From contig NZ_CP023688.1 of assembly GCF_008704655.1 (NCBI RefSeq), positions 8,931,001 through 8,995,000 of the forward strand: a stretch of 64,000 nt of DNA. The letters are read 5' to 3'. Shown here piece by piece: positions 16,127 through 24,384 of the stretch. Origin of the DNA: Streptomyces rimosus. GTDB taxonomy: Bacteria > Actinomycetota > Actinomycetes > Streptomycetales > Streptomycetaceae. Position 1 is the stretch's first letter; each line of letters starts with the position of its first letter. The notes under the pieces are model-generated. The model was not told the origin of the DNA and ran no database searches. It saw only the letters and a list, made by a program, of their open reading frames with translations. The translations under genes and the position numbers were made by a program.

Positions 16127-16945
16127 TCATCCCCAGGTCAGGGGGTCGAGATGCAGATAGAACCGCTCGCGGTCCCGGTCGAGGGCGATTCCGTACCGGG
16201 CGGCGAACTCCTCTTCGGCCGACTGTGACCACCGCTCGTCGTCGCCCCACGTCTCGCGGGCGGTGGCGAAGAGCAGTGCGAGGTCGGCGTAGGGATCGGC
16301 GCGTCCCAGGCGGCCGAGGTCGATGAAGCCCGCCACGTCCAGCGTGTCCGGATCGAGGATGATGTTGGGCAGGCACAGGTCCCCGTGGCAGACGACGGTC
16401 TGCGCGGCTTCCTGCGCGAGGCGCTGCCCGACGTACGGGGCGAGGCGCGCGAGCAGTTCGCCGGGCGGCGTGTGCCGCTGCTCTTCGGGCAGGAAGTCCG
16501 GATTGACCGCTTCCCGCGCGACGACATCCCGGGCCATGGAGAACATTTCGCCGAGTTCGCGCGTGAACGGGCACTTCTCCGGTGGCAGTTCGTGCAACCG
16601 CCGCACGGCGTCCGCGATCGGCTCCCACGCCGCCCGCAGCATCGAGGCCGACGCCCGGTCGGCGGGAATCCCTTCGACGGTGCTGGTCAGCAGCCCGGCC
16701 CCGGCGGCACCGACGCGCCAGTCGAGGACGCGCGGCCCGGGAATGTCCTGCGTACTCAGCCAGCTCACCCGGTCCCGCTCCGCCTCCAAAGCGGCGACCT
16801 GGTCGGCGGGCACGCACTTGGCGTAGCGCGAACCGTCGGCCGAGCGGAAGACGGCGGCCCCGGACTCGCCGTCCGTCACGGGCTCCCAGCCGGCGTCCCC
16901 GCCATCGGCGCGCAGCAGCGTAAGGAATGCGGTCAGATCGATCAC
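16127..16945 (-). CDS. Aminoglycoside O-phosphotransferase, APH(3'')-like
   Basis: About 272 residues. The kinase core is clear: GESGAAVFRSADGSRYAKCV (ATP/Lys), the catalytic loop VVCHGDLCLPNIILD and the metal-binding FIDLGRLGRADPYADLALLF. The block around AWEPIADAVRRLHELPPEKCPF and the NPDFLPEEQR segment match streptomycin 3''-kinases (APH(3'')-I type) as remembered, so streptomycin or a related aminoglycoside is the likely substrate. That is a family inference; selectivity is not proven. Start is uncertain between GTG 16945 and TTG 16954; neither has a strong ribosome site. It stands alone between the ATP-grasp pair and a divergent TetR gene. Confidence 0.8.
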   Translation of the reverse strand: MIDLTAFLTLLRADGGDAGWEPVTDGESGAAVFRSADGSRYAKCVPADQVAALEAERDRVSWLSTQDIPGPRVLDWRVGAAGAGLLTSTVEGIPADRASASMLRAAWEPIADAVRRLHELPPEKCPFTRELGEMFSMARDVVAREAVNPDFLPEEQRHTPPGELLARLAPYVGQRLAQEAAQTVVCHGDLCLPNIILDPDTLDVAGFIDLGRLGRADPYADLALLFATARETWGDDERWSQSAEEEFAARYGIALDRDRERFYLHLDPLTWG

Positions 16946-17025
16946 GGTCGCCAACCTAGCCAGTGCGCCCCGCGCGCCGCACCGCGATTTACCGCGTGCT
17001 GAAAGGAGAGCTGAACGAACTTGTT

Positions 17026-17047
17026 CGTAACGAACATGTTCGTTACG
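17026..17047. promoter_or_regulatory. TetR operator with nested inverted repeats
   Basis: A perfect 22-bp palindrome whose core is GTAACGAACATGTTCGTTAC (17027-17046) ends nine bases before the TetR start codon. Overlapping it on the left are CGAAC-TT-GTTCG (17016-17027) and GTTCG-TAA-CGAAC (17023-17035), so CGAAC half-sites repeat four times. The overlap with the start region fits tight autorepression of the TetR-monooxygenase operon. Confidence 0.8.
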
Positions 17048-17055
17048 GTGGAGGC

Positions 17056-17730
17056 ATGACCCCAGCCAGCCGCCGCGAGCGCCCCGCCAAGCCCGCCCTC
17101 ACCCACGAAGGCATCGTGGCCACCGCCGTGGCCCTGATGCGGTCGGAGGGGCTGCAGCGGGTGACGATGCGCCGCCTGGCCAAAGAGCTCGACACCGGCC
17201 CCGCGTCGCTGTACGTGTACGTGGCCAATACGGCCGAGCTGCACGCCGCGATCCTCGAAGAACTCCTCGGCGCGGTGGACCTCGGCCCGGCCCGTGCGTC
17301 CGGCGACTGGCGCGAGCAGCTGGTGGACCTGCTCGGCTCGTACACCCGCACCCTGTTCCAGTACCCGAGCCTCGCGCACTCCGCGCTGGTCGCACGCCCC
17401 TCGGGGCCGAACTATCTGGCGCTGGTCGAGGCGGTCCTCTCCCTGCTGCACGAGGGCGGCGTCCCGGGTGATCGGGCGGCCTGGGGCGTGGACATCCTGC
17501 TCCAGGTGGCCACCGCCACCGCGGCCGAGCAGTCCACCCGCGACCGCGACCCGGGCGCGGAGGAGGAGCACAACGCCCTGGTCAGTGCGCTGCGGCAGGC
17601 CACGCCCGATACGTACCCGCGCATCGCCGCCCTCGGCGACGACCTGTTCTCCGGCACGCCCGAACAGCGGCTCGCCTGGACGTTCCGCATGGTCGTCAAC
17701 GGCGCCGCGGCCACGCCCCGGCCGTCCTGA
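17056..17730 (+). CDS. TetR-family repressor (TetR_C-type)
   Basis: 224 residues. The N-terminal helix-turn-helix reads ALTHEGIVATAVALMRSEGL, VTMRRLAKELDTGPASLYVYV. The C-terminal part (LAHSALVARPSGPNYLALVE, LAWTFRMVVNGAA) resembles TetR-class ligand domains. The ATG at 17056 follows GTGGAGG; the frame extends upstream but through the operator. It is followed after 50 bp by an FAD monooxygenase of the Tet(X) kind and preceded by a strong palindrome. The pair looks like a drug-inducible unit in which the substrate of the monooxygenase is the inducer; tetracycline-like compounds are a reasonable guess. Confidence 0.9.
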   Translation: MTPASRRERPAKPALTHEGIVATAVALMRSEGLQRVTMRRLAKELDTGPASLYVYVANTAELHAAILEELLGAVDLGPARASGDWREQLVDLLGSYTRTLFQYPSLAHSALVARPSGPNYLALVEAVLSLLHEGGVPGDRAAWGVDILLQVATATAAEQSTRDRDPGAEEEHNALVSALRQATPDTYPRIAALGDDLFSGTPEQRLAWTFRMVVNGAAATPRPS

Positions 17731-17780
17731 ACGCCCTCGGCCGACTCCTTCGCACGCCACCACCGAATCGAGGAACCACC

Positions 17781-18926
17781 ATGCCCACCACACACCACCC
17801 CATCGCGATCGTCGGCGCCGGTCTCGGCGGTCTGACGCTGGCCCGCGTCCTGCACGTGCACGGCATCGAGGCGGTCGTCCTCGAAGGCGAGGCCGGCCGG
17901 CACGTCCGTACCCAGGGCGGCATGCTCGACATCCACGACGACGCGGGACAGGAGGCCCTGCGCGCCGCCGACCTCCACGAGCCGTTCCGCGCGCTCGTCC
18001 TTCGGGGCGGCGAGGCGACACGCATCGTCGATCAGTACGGCACCGTACGGATGGAGGAGACGGACGAGGGCGACGGCACCCGGCCCGAGGTGGACCGCGG
18101 CCGGCTCCGCGACCTGCTGCTGGACTCGCTGCCCGAGGGCACCGTCCGCTGGGGCAACAAGGTCACCGGCGCCCGCGCGCTGGGCGGCGGACGGCACGAG
18201 GTGACGTTCGCCGACGGTACGGCCTGCACCACCGGCCTGCTCGTCGGCGCCGACGGGGCCTGGTCCCGGATCCGGCCGCTGGTCTCCCCGGCCACCCCCG
18301 CCTACACCGGCATCTCCTTCGTGGAATCCGACCTGCTGGACGCCGACACCCGCCACCCGGACAGCGCCGCCCTCGTCGGCGGCGGCTCCTTCTTCAGCCT
18401 CGGCGACGGGAAGGGCTTCCTCGCCCACCGCGAGTCCGACGGCAGCCTGCACATCTACACCGCGGTGAAGACCGGCCCGGAATGGCTCGACACCATCGAC
18501 TTCGGTGCTTCCGCCACCGAGAGCGCCAAGAAGGCCGTCCTGGCCCACTTCGACGGCTGGGACGACCGGCTGCGGGCCCTGGTCGCCGACGCCGACGGGC
18601 CGCTCGTACCGCGTCACATCCACGCCCTGCCCGTGGGGCACCGCTGGGATCGTACCCCCGGCGTCACCCTGCTCGGCGACGCCGCCCATCTGATGTCCCC
18701 GTTCGCGGGGGAGGGCGCCAACCTCGCCATGCTGGACGGCGCCGAACTCGGCCGGGCCGTCGCCGCCCACCCCGGCGACACCGAAGCCGCCCTCGCCGCG
18801 TACGAGCAGGCCCTCTTCCCGCGCAGCGAGGCGTCCGCCGCCGAGGCCGCGGCCAACCTGGACCTGATGTTCGGCGACCGGGGACTGGAGCGGCTGCTCG
18901 ACCTGTTCGCCTCCCACCAGGGGTGA
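17781..18926 (+). CDS. FAD-dependent monooxygenase, Tet(X)-like
   Basis: 381 residues of class A flavoprotein monooxygenase. The Rossmann GxGxxG is IVGAGLGGLTLARVL near the N-terminus. The second FAD motif is LLVGADGAWSRIRP, and the GD motif is VTLLGDAAHLMSPFAGEGANLAM. The N-terminal block VRTQGGMLDIHDDAGQEAL is characteristic of Tet(X)-like enzymes that hydroxylate and inactivate tetracyclines. There is no added C-terminal domain. It lies 50 bp after a TetR gene with a strong operator and is probably induced by its substrate. Resistance function is an inference; related enzymes also act in biosynthesis or on other aromatics. Confidence 0.85.
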   Translation: MPTTHHPIAIVGAGLGGLTLARVLHVHGIEAVVLEGEAGRHVRTQGGMLDIHDDAGQEALRAADLHEPFRALVLRGGEATRIVDQYGTVRMEETDEGDGTRPEVDRGRLRDLLLDSLPEGTVRWGNKVTGARALGGGRHEVTFADGTACTTGLLVGADGAWSRIRPLVSPATPAYTGISFVESDLLDADTRHPDSAALVGGGSFFSLGDGKGFLAHRESDGSLHIYTAVKTGPEWLDTIDFGASATESAKKAVLAHFDGWDDRLRALVADADGPLVPRHIHALPVGHRWDRTPGVTLLGDAAHLMSPFAGEGANLAMLDGAELGRAVAAHPGDTEAALAAYEQALFPRSEASAAEAAANLDLMFGDRGLERLLDLFASHQG

Positions 18927-18945
18927 CCGGCGGGCGGCGTCCGGA

Positions 18946-20136
18946 TCAGGCGGCCCGGCCGTCCGCGAAGGCGCCCTCGCCGGTGAAGGCCAGCCCGGCG
19001 AAGCGCTCGCCGATGCGGCGGTGGGTGGCGGCGTCCGGGTGGAGTCCGTCGGGCAGCGGCAGCTCGGCCGCGTCCGCCGCGCCGTAGAGTTCGCGGCCGT
19101 CCAGGTAGTGCAGGTTCGGATCCTGGGCCGCCCGCTGCGCCACGATCCGGGCCAGCTCGTCGCGGATGACGCCCAGCGTCAGCTTCCCGCTCGCGACCTC
19201 CGCCGGGTCGCCCGCGGCCCGGAACCGCAGCTGACCGGAGCTGATGGAGGAGAAGTCCGGGGCGGAGGGGCCGGGGGTGTCCTCGTGGATGGGGCACAGG
19301 ATGGGGGAGACGACCAGCAGCGGCGCGGTGGGGTGGCCCTCCCGGATCGTGTCGAGGAAGCCGTGGACGGCGGGGGTGAAGGCGCGCAGCCGCATCAGGT
19401 CGGCGTTGACCAGGTTGATGCCGATCTTGACGCTGATCAGGTCGGCCGGCGTGTCCCGCAGCGTACGGGCGGTGAACGGATCGAGCAGGGCGCTGCCGCC
19501 CAGCCCCAGATTGATCAGTTCGACGCCGCCGAGGGACGCGGCGAGCGCCGGCCAGGTCGTGGTGGGGCTCGCCGCGTCGGAGCCGTGGCTGATCGAGCTG
19601 CCGTGGTGCAGCCACACCAGGCGCCCCCGGTCCGGGACGGGCTCGACCGGAGCGTCGGTGCGCAGCGCGAGGAGTTCGGTGGTCTCGGTGTGCGGCAGCC
19701 AGATCTCGACGTCCTTGGGGCCGTCGGCCAGGCCGGTGAAGCGGACGGTGCCGGGCGGGCCGGGCCGCTGCTCGGCGGTCCCGGCGGCCATGTCGATGGT
19801 CAGGGTGTTACCGCAGTCCGGCAAGACGGCCCGGCCTGCCGGGCGGCCGTCGACGACCAGGTCGTACACACCGTCCGGCCGGGGCGGGACGCCCACGTAC
19901 ACCCGCTTGGTGGGCAGTGCGTCCAGTTCGACGGCGGTGGCCCGGGTACGGAAGACCAGCCGCACGCCCGACGGCTGCGACTCGGCCATGGCCAGTTGCC
20001 CGTCGACGTTCTGGGCGCGGGCCCACGCGGGCAGCCGGTGCGGCAGCACGCCGCGCTCGGTGCGCTCCACGTCGAGGGCGCCGCGCAGCAGGTCGGCGGT
20101 GATGGGGGTGGTGATCCAGTCGTGGTTGGTGTGCAT
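18946..20136 (-). CDS. SGNH/GDSL-family hydrolase with N-terminal beta domain
   Basis: 396 residues. The first 160 or so form a beta-rich domain (VRLVFRTRATAVELDAL, YDLVVDGRPAGRAVL, EIWLPHTETTELLAL), followed by an SGNH esterase core. The nucleophile block is WLHHGSSISHGSDA, the glycine block ELINLGLGGSALLDP, the Asn-containing block SVKIGINLVNAD and the Asp-His pair DGLHPDAATHRR. This matches carbohydrate esterases or lipases that deacylate sugars or lipids. No signal peptide is seen. It follows a TetR gene by 54 bp on the same strand and is probably its target. The ATG has AAAGGT upstream. Confidence 0.85.
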   Translation of the reverse strand: MHTNHDWITTPITADLLRGALDVERTERGVLPHRLPAWARAQNVDGQLAMAESQPSGVRLVFRTRATAVELDALPTKRVYVGVPPRPDGVYDLVVDGRPAGRAVLPDCGNTLTIDMAAGTAEQRPGPPGTVRFTGLADGPKDVEIWLPHTETTELLALRTDAPVEPVPDRGRLVWLHHGSSISHGSDAASPTTTWPALAASLGGVELINLGLGGSALLDPFTARTLRDTPADLISVKIGINLVNADLMRLRAFTPAVHGFLDTIREGHPTAPLLVVSPILCPIHEDTPGPSAPDFSSISSGQLRFRAAGDPAEVASGKLTLGVIRDELARIVAQRAAQDPNLHYLDGRELYGAADAAELPLPDGLHPDAATHRRIGERFAGLAFTGEGAFADGRAA

Positions 20137-20190
20137 GACCTTTACCTGTAGGTGTGGTGGGGGAGTGTTCGGTGCGGGGCCCGGTCCTGA

Positions 20191-20760
20191 TCAGGTCGCG
20201 GGCCAGTTCCGCAGCAGGGCGTCGAGCGCGTCCAGGACCCGTGTCCAGGTCTCCTGCGTGTCGGGAGCGCTGTGGCTGAAGCCGCCGCCCAGCTCCAGGC
20301 TCACGTAACCGTGGAAGACGCTGCCCAGCAGCCGTACGGCATGCGTCTGGTCCGGCTCCGACAGGTCGTAACCGCGCAGCAGGGCCCGCGTCATCTGCGC
20401 GTGCCGCACGCCCGCGCTGGCGGCGGCCGTCGCCGGGTCCAGCCTGAGCTGCGCCGCGGCATAGCGGCCGGGGTGCTCCCGGGCGTAGTCGCGGTAGACG
20501 TTCGCCAGGGCGGTCAGGGCGTCCTTGCCCGCCCGCCCGGCCAGGGCGTCGGCGGCCCGGTCGGCGAGTTCCTCCAGGGCGAGGAGGGCGATCCGGGTCT
20601 TGAGGTCGTGCGAGTTCTTCACATGCGAGTACAGGCTCGCGACCTTTACGTCGAACCGTCTGGCCAGCGCCGAGACGGTGACCTGGTCGAAGCCGACCTC
20701 GTCGGCCAGTTCCGCGCCCGCCCGGGTCAGACGTTCCGTGGTCAGCCCTACGCGTGCCAT
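20191..20760 (-). CDS. TetR-family regulator (WHG-type ligand domain)
   Basis: 189 residues. The DNA-binding part is LTTERLTRAGAELADEVGFD, VTVSALARRFDVKVASLYSHV. The C-terminal part contains GSVFHGYVSLELGGGF, which fits the WHG subgroup of TetR ligand domains. The ATG at 20760 has AAAGGAA upstream. The SGNH hydrolase follows after 54 bp. A pseudo-palindrome at 20799-20813 in front of the gene is a likely autoregulatory site. The ligand is unknown. Confidence 0.9.
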   Translation of the reverse strand: MARVGLTTERLTRAGAELADEVGFDQVTVSALARRFDVKVASLYSHVKNSHDLKTRIALLALEELADRAADALAGRAGKDALTALANVYRDYAREHPGRYAAAQLRLDPATAAASAGVRHAQMTRALLRGYDLSEPDQTHAVRLLGSVFHGYVSLELGGGFSHSAPDTQETWTRVLDALDALLRNWPAT

Positions 20761-20798
20761 GGGCTTCCTTTCGTTTGGCGTGACCGAGTATGCTCTTA

Positions 20799-20813
20799 CC
20801 TAAAGCCTTTAGG
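20799..20813. promoter_or_regulatory. Probable TetR operator
   Basis: CCTAAAG-C-CTTTAGG is a perfect 7+7 inverted repeat; flanking TT and AA outside one mismatch extend it to 20796-20816. It lies about 40 bp upstream of the TetR start at 20760, where it would overlap the promoter. Confidence 0.6.
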
Positions 20814-20816
20814 CAA

Positions 20817-21229
20817 GCTGGCGTGGGGGTTAGGTAGGTCACGGGTGGGGCGGGGCCCGGCGGCAGCAGCCCGCAGCCCCGCCCATAAATCCATTTCGCC
20901 GCTTACCCGGGCTTGCTAATGTGTGCCACGCGGGGCGGCTCCGCAGCGTGCTTCCTTCTCACTTTCCTCCATCGAAAAATGAGCGCGCTCACTTTCCGCC
21001 CCGCTTCAACGTCTTTTCCGTGCCGCCGGCTCGATCTCGGCCACCCGCCCGCTGACCAGCTGCTCTTCCTGCGCTCGGGTCGCAACTCAATGCGGATGCG
21101 ACACGCTTTCGGGACTTGATACGTTCACCACGGCGCGAAGCGGCAGAAAAACCGACAGGCCGGCTTGCGCACGTATTTCGCAGGAATTCGCGTGGCCCCG
21201 GCGTTCCCGCCGGGCGGGGGAGGAAGGCC
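20817..21229. other. Intergenic region before the RING-finger gene
   Basis: About 0.4 kb, less GC-rich than its surroundings between 20890 and 21010. It holds a 12-bp palindrome TGAGCGCGCTCA (20980-20991) preceded by an A-run, a candidate operator or part of a promoter for the gene at 21230. The frame of that gene is open for 38 more codons upstream but has no matching ribosome site there. No RNA gene was recognised. Confidence 0.4.
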
Positions 21230-23848
21230 ATGACGCTCACCATCAGCACGACCCGTACCGACAGCCGCCGCAGCCTGGCCGCCGTACTCCTGTCCCGTCG
21301 CGGCGCGGTCTACCTGCCCGCCGCCACGGCCGGGGCCACGGCACGCCCGACGGTGGACGGCCTCGCGGGTGTCTCGCTGCTGGAGGCCGACCTCCTGGAA
21401 CGCGGTTACCTGATGTCCGCCGGCCTACGTCAGGCCCTGGCCGTACTGGACACCGGGGCGCTGACCGTAGCGGGCCGCGCCCTGCTCGCGGACCTCGATC
21501 ACGCCCTGGGCGCGGACCGCGACCACAGCCCGCTCTTCCGCGGCTTCCCGGAGACCACACCCGCGGACACCGGCGCCTTCTATATCGCCCGCGTGCTGGC
21601 TCACCTCTTCCAGAAGCCCCGGCAGCCGTGCGTCCTGTGCGGTACGGACGGGACGGTGCACGCCCTCGCGCCGTGCGCCCACCTGGTGTGCCGTAGGTGT
21701 TTCGACGGCAAGGACTTCTCCGGCTGCCCGGTCTGCCACCGCCGCCTCGACGCCGACGACCCGTTCCTGAGCCCGCAGGCACCGCGCCCGGACGCCGACC
21801 CCGGCCGCGCCCTGCCCGAGCGCCTGCGCGTCCTCGCTCACGGCGGCGACCTCGCCGCCCGTACGGCCGACGCGGGCCGCGAGCTGAACACCCTCCTCGC
21901 CCGCACCGGCGCGCTGAGCCCGCAGGACACCGACGACCTCCACACCCTCCTGGACTCCCGGGACCGCACCGACCTGACCTGGCTGCCCCGCACCGTCCCG
22001 GGCCGCGAAACCAAGGCCCGGCTCCTCGCCTGGCTGCTCGCCGAACCGGCCGCGCACACCGTGACGCTCCCCGTGGCCGCCGGCCTCATCGACACCGCGA
22101 CCGACGTGCTGCGGCTGCTCGTGGTGCGCTCCGGCGGCGACGCCGGCCTGGTCGACGTACCCCGCTTCGCCCCGGTGCCGCGCCCGCTGCGCCGCGCTCT
22201 GCTGTCCGTACTCGACCGGCTCGAACCGGCCCTGGCCGTCGAGGACATGCGCCGCCACCCGACGGCGTGGAAGCACGCCGCCGAGCGCCTGCACCCCTTC
22301 GAATACGCCGAGCGCTACCCGCGGGCCGCGCTCGCCATCGCCGTACTGCGCGAGGTACGGCTCAGCGACGACGCCCTGTCCGAGCGGCTGCGCGCGGCGG
22401 CGCGGACCCTGCCGTACGCCGACGCCTCCGGCGACCGGGTCCGCCTGCCGCACTGGCCCGCCCGGGTCGAAGCCGCGCTGGCGGACCGGGACGTGCCCGC
22501 CGCCGTCACCCTGCTCGCCCAGCGCCCCGGCGAACTGCTGCGCCGTCTGGACCACTTGCTGCGGCTGGCGGCCGAGAACGGCGACCGCGTCGGCGAGGTG
22601 CTGACCGCGCTGGACAAGGCCGTACGGAAGGCGTCCCCGGCGGTGCTGCTCTCCGCCCTCGGCGAGATCCGGACCCGTACGGCCCCCGAGCAGCACGACC
22701 GCGTCTTCTTCCCCAAGGGCGGCAACGCGAAGGCGCACATCGTCGCGGACGAGCGCGGCCCGCTGCCGGCGGACGCCGTCGCCCGTACGGTGACCGTCCT
22801 GACCGGCGAACTGCTGCGCCGCGCCGCCGCCCGGCCACCGGTGGACCTGGCGGTGGTCGACGCCGGACTCAACGGTGTCATCGCTCCGTTCGCGGAGCGC
22901 ACCGCCTCGCGTGCCCTCGTCACCCTGCCGCGCGGCAGTGAACTGCCGGTGCCCGAGGGCCGTACGGTGCGCCTGTTCCTGCACTGGATGGAGAGCGCGG
23001 TCTCCGGCCGTACGGATCTGGACCTGAGCGTGGCGCTGTACACCGCCGACTGGCAGCACACCGGCACCTGCGACTACACCGACCTGCGCTTCCGTAAGGA
23101 CGCCGCGGTGCACTCCGGCGACCTGACCAGCGCACCCGCGCCGCGGGGCGCGGCGGAGTTCGTGGATCTCGACCTGGACCGGCTGGCAGCGGCCGGTGTC
23201 CGCTATGCGGTCGCCGTGGTCTTCTCCTACAACAACGTCGCGTTCGAGGACCTGGACGAGGCGTTCGCCGGGCTGATGGTCCGCGACCGGCCGGGGAACG
23301 AGGGGCCGGTGTTCGACCCGCGCCAGGTGGAGCAGCGCTTCGACCTGACGGGCCGGGTCCGCGCCGCGGTGCCGATGGTCCTGGACGTGGCGGGCCGTAC
23401 GATGCGCTGGCTCGACGTGGTCAAGGGCGTCACCGGCACCCACCACGCCGTACACCGCCACGCGGACGCCCTGGCCACGCTCGGCCGGGGCCTGACGGGC
23501 CTGTTCGCCTCCGGCGCCCGGATCGGCCTCGGCGAACTGGCCACCTGGCAGGCCGCCGCCCGCGCGCGCACCGTCGTGATGCGCCACCACGACGGCTCGG
23601 CGAGCACCTACCGGCGCCGCGACGGCGAGGACACGGCGGAGTTCGCCGGCCGGATCGGGACACCGGCGACGGACGCCGCCGGGACCCCGGACCTCGGACA
23701 GGCCCAGTTGGCGTACCTGCTGCGCGGCGATCTGCCGCTGACCGGGCAGGCGGAGGTGTTCGCGCTGCACCCGGCCGGACTGGACGCGGGGGAGGCGCGC
23801 CTCCTGGCCGCCTCCGATCTCGTCGCGTCGCTGGCCGCGGACGGGTAG
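21230..23848 (+). CDS. RING-finger protein with TerD-like C-terminal region (MXAN_6230/SCO0854 family)
   Basis: 872 residues starting at ATG 21230 with GGAGGAAGG upstream. A treble-clef RING-like zinc site lies at about 134-168 with spacing C-x2-C-x11-C-x-H-x2-C-x2-C-x8-C-x2-C (CVLC...CAHLVCRRC...CPVC). The middle is long and helical. From about 560 there is a TerD/tellurite-resistance-like beta-sandwich (RLFLHWMESAVSGRTDLDLSV, ALYTADWQHTGTCDYTDLRF, YAVAVVFSYNNVAFEDLDE). I recognise the family as MXAN_6230/SCO0854 RING-domain proteins, whose function is not established; a ubiquitin-like conjugation role has not been shown. No E1/E2-like partner is visible nearby. Confidence 0.8.
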   Translation: MTLTISTTRTDSRRSLAAVLLSRRGAVYLPAATAGATARPTVDGLAGVSLLEADLLERGYLMSAGLRQALAVLDTGALTVAGRALLADLDHALGADRDHSPLFRGFPETTPADTGAFYIARVLAHLFQKPRQPCVLCGTDGTVHALAPCAHLVCRRCFDGKDFSGCPVCHRRLDADDPFLSPQAPRPDADPGRALPERLRVLAHGGDLAARTADAGRELNTLLARTGALSPQDTDDLHTLLDSRDRTDLTWLPRTVPGRETKARLLAWLLAEPAAHTVTLPVAAGLIDTATDVLRLLVVRSGGDAGLVDVPRFAPVPRPLRRALLSVLDRLEPALAVEDMRRHPTAWKHAAERLHPFEYAERYPRAALAIAVLREVRLSDDALSERLRAAARTLPYADASGDRVRLPHWPARVEAALADRDVPAAVTLLAQRPGELLRRLDHLLRLAAENGDRVGEVLTALDKAVRKASPAVLLSALGEIRTRTAPEQHDRVFFPKGGNAKAHIVADERGPLPADAVARTVTVLTGELLRRAAARPPVDLAVVDAGLNGVIAPFAERTASRALVTLPRGSELPVPEGRTVRLFLHWMESAVSGRTDLDLSVALYTADWQHTGTCDYTDLRFRKDAAVHSGDLTSAPAPRGAAEFVDLDLDRLAAAGVRYAVAVVFSYNNVAFEDLDEAFAGLMVRDRPGNEGPVFDPRQVEQRFDLTGRVRAAVPMVLDVAGRTMRWLDVVKGVTGTHHAVHRHADALATLGRGLTGLFASGARIGLGELATWQAAARARTVVMRHHDGSASTYRRRDGEDTAEFAGRIGTPATDAAGTPDLGQAQLAYLLRGDLPLTGQAEVFALHPAGLDAGEARLLAASDLVASLAADG

Positions 23849-23864
23849 CTGCCGGGCGGTCCGC

Positions 23865-24384
23865 CGGGGAGCGCCGCGGCTGCACGCCGCCGACTACTAC
23901 TTCCGTTCGCCGGACAGCGGTGTGTGGTTCCTCGACGAGAACGGCGTACCGCACCTGGACTTCGGCGATCCCCGGTCGCTGGACATCGCGCGCCTCGCCC
24001 TCGACACCGAAGCGGCGCTGGTCTCCCACTCGATGGCCATCGTCGACGGCCTGTCCGCCTGCCGTGTCGTACCCCAGGTGGCGTGCGCACGCTTCCACGT
24101 CTTCGTCGACCTCCCGGCCGGCCTCCGGCTGGTAAGAAAGATCCAGCGCAAGTGCCTGCGCGACGGCTTCCCCCTCGACGTCCTGCTGCACAACTACCTC
24201 CGCCACCGCCGCGACGCCCACGACCGGCACGTCGAACCCGCCCGCCACGACTGCGACCTGGAACTCGACGGCACCCTGCCGGCCGAGACGTTGGCGCGGC
24301 AGGTGTGGTCGGTGGTGCCGGCCAGGGGGCTGACAGGGGTGCGGCAGTCCTACTGGAGGGTTCGTTCGGCCACCCCCATCCGCC
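23865..24384 (+). pseudogene. 5'-truncated uridine kinase-like P-loop protein remnant
   Basis: The open frame right after the RING gene reads LHAADYYFRSPDSGVWFLDENG, DFGDPRSLDIARLALD, MAIVDGLSACRVVPQVACARFHVFVDLPAGLRL, RKIQRKCLRDGFPLDVLLHNYLRHRRDAHDRHVEPARH. These blocks align in order with the second half of uridine kinase-type proteins (DDYY, dimer helix, EGL, VFVD, RR...RG..., H..FVEP). The Walker A segment that should precede them is absent, there is no plausible start codon before GTG 23922, and the frame has no stop before running into the convergent MFS gene. It therefore looks like the remains of a gene cut at its 5' end near the RING-gene stop. Confidence 0.6.
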
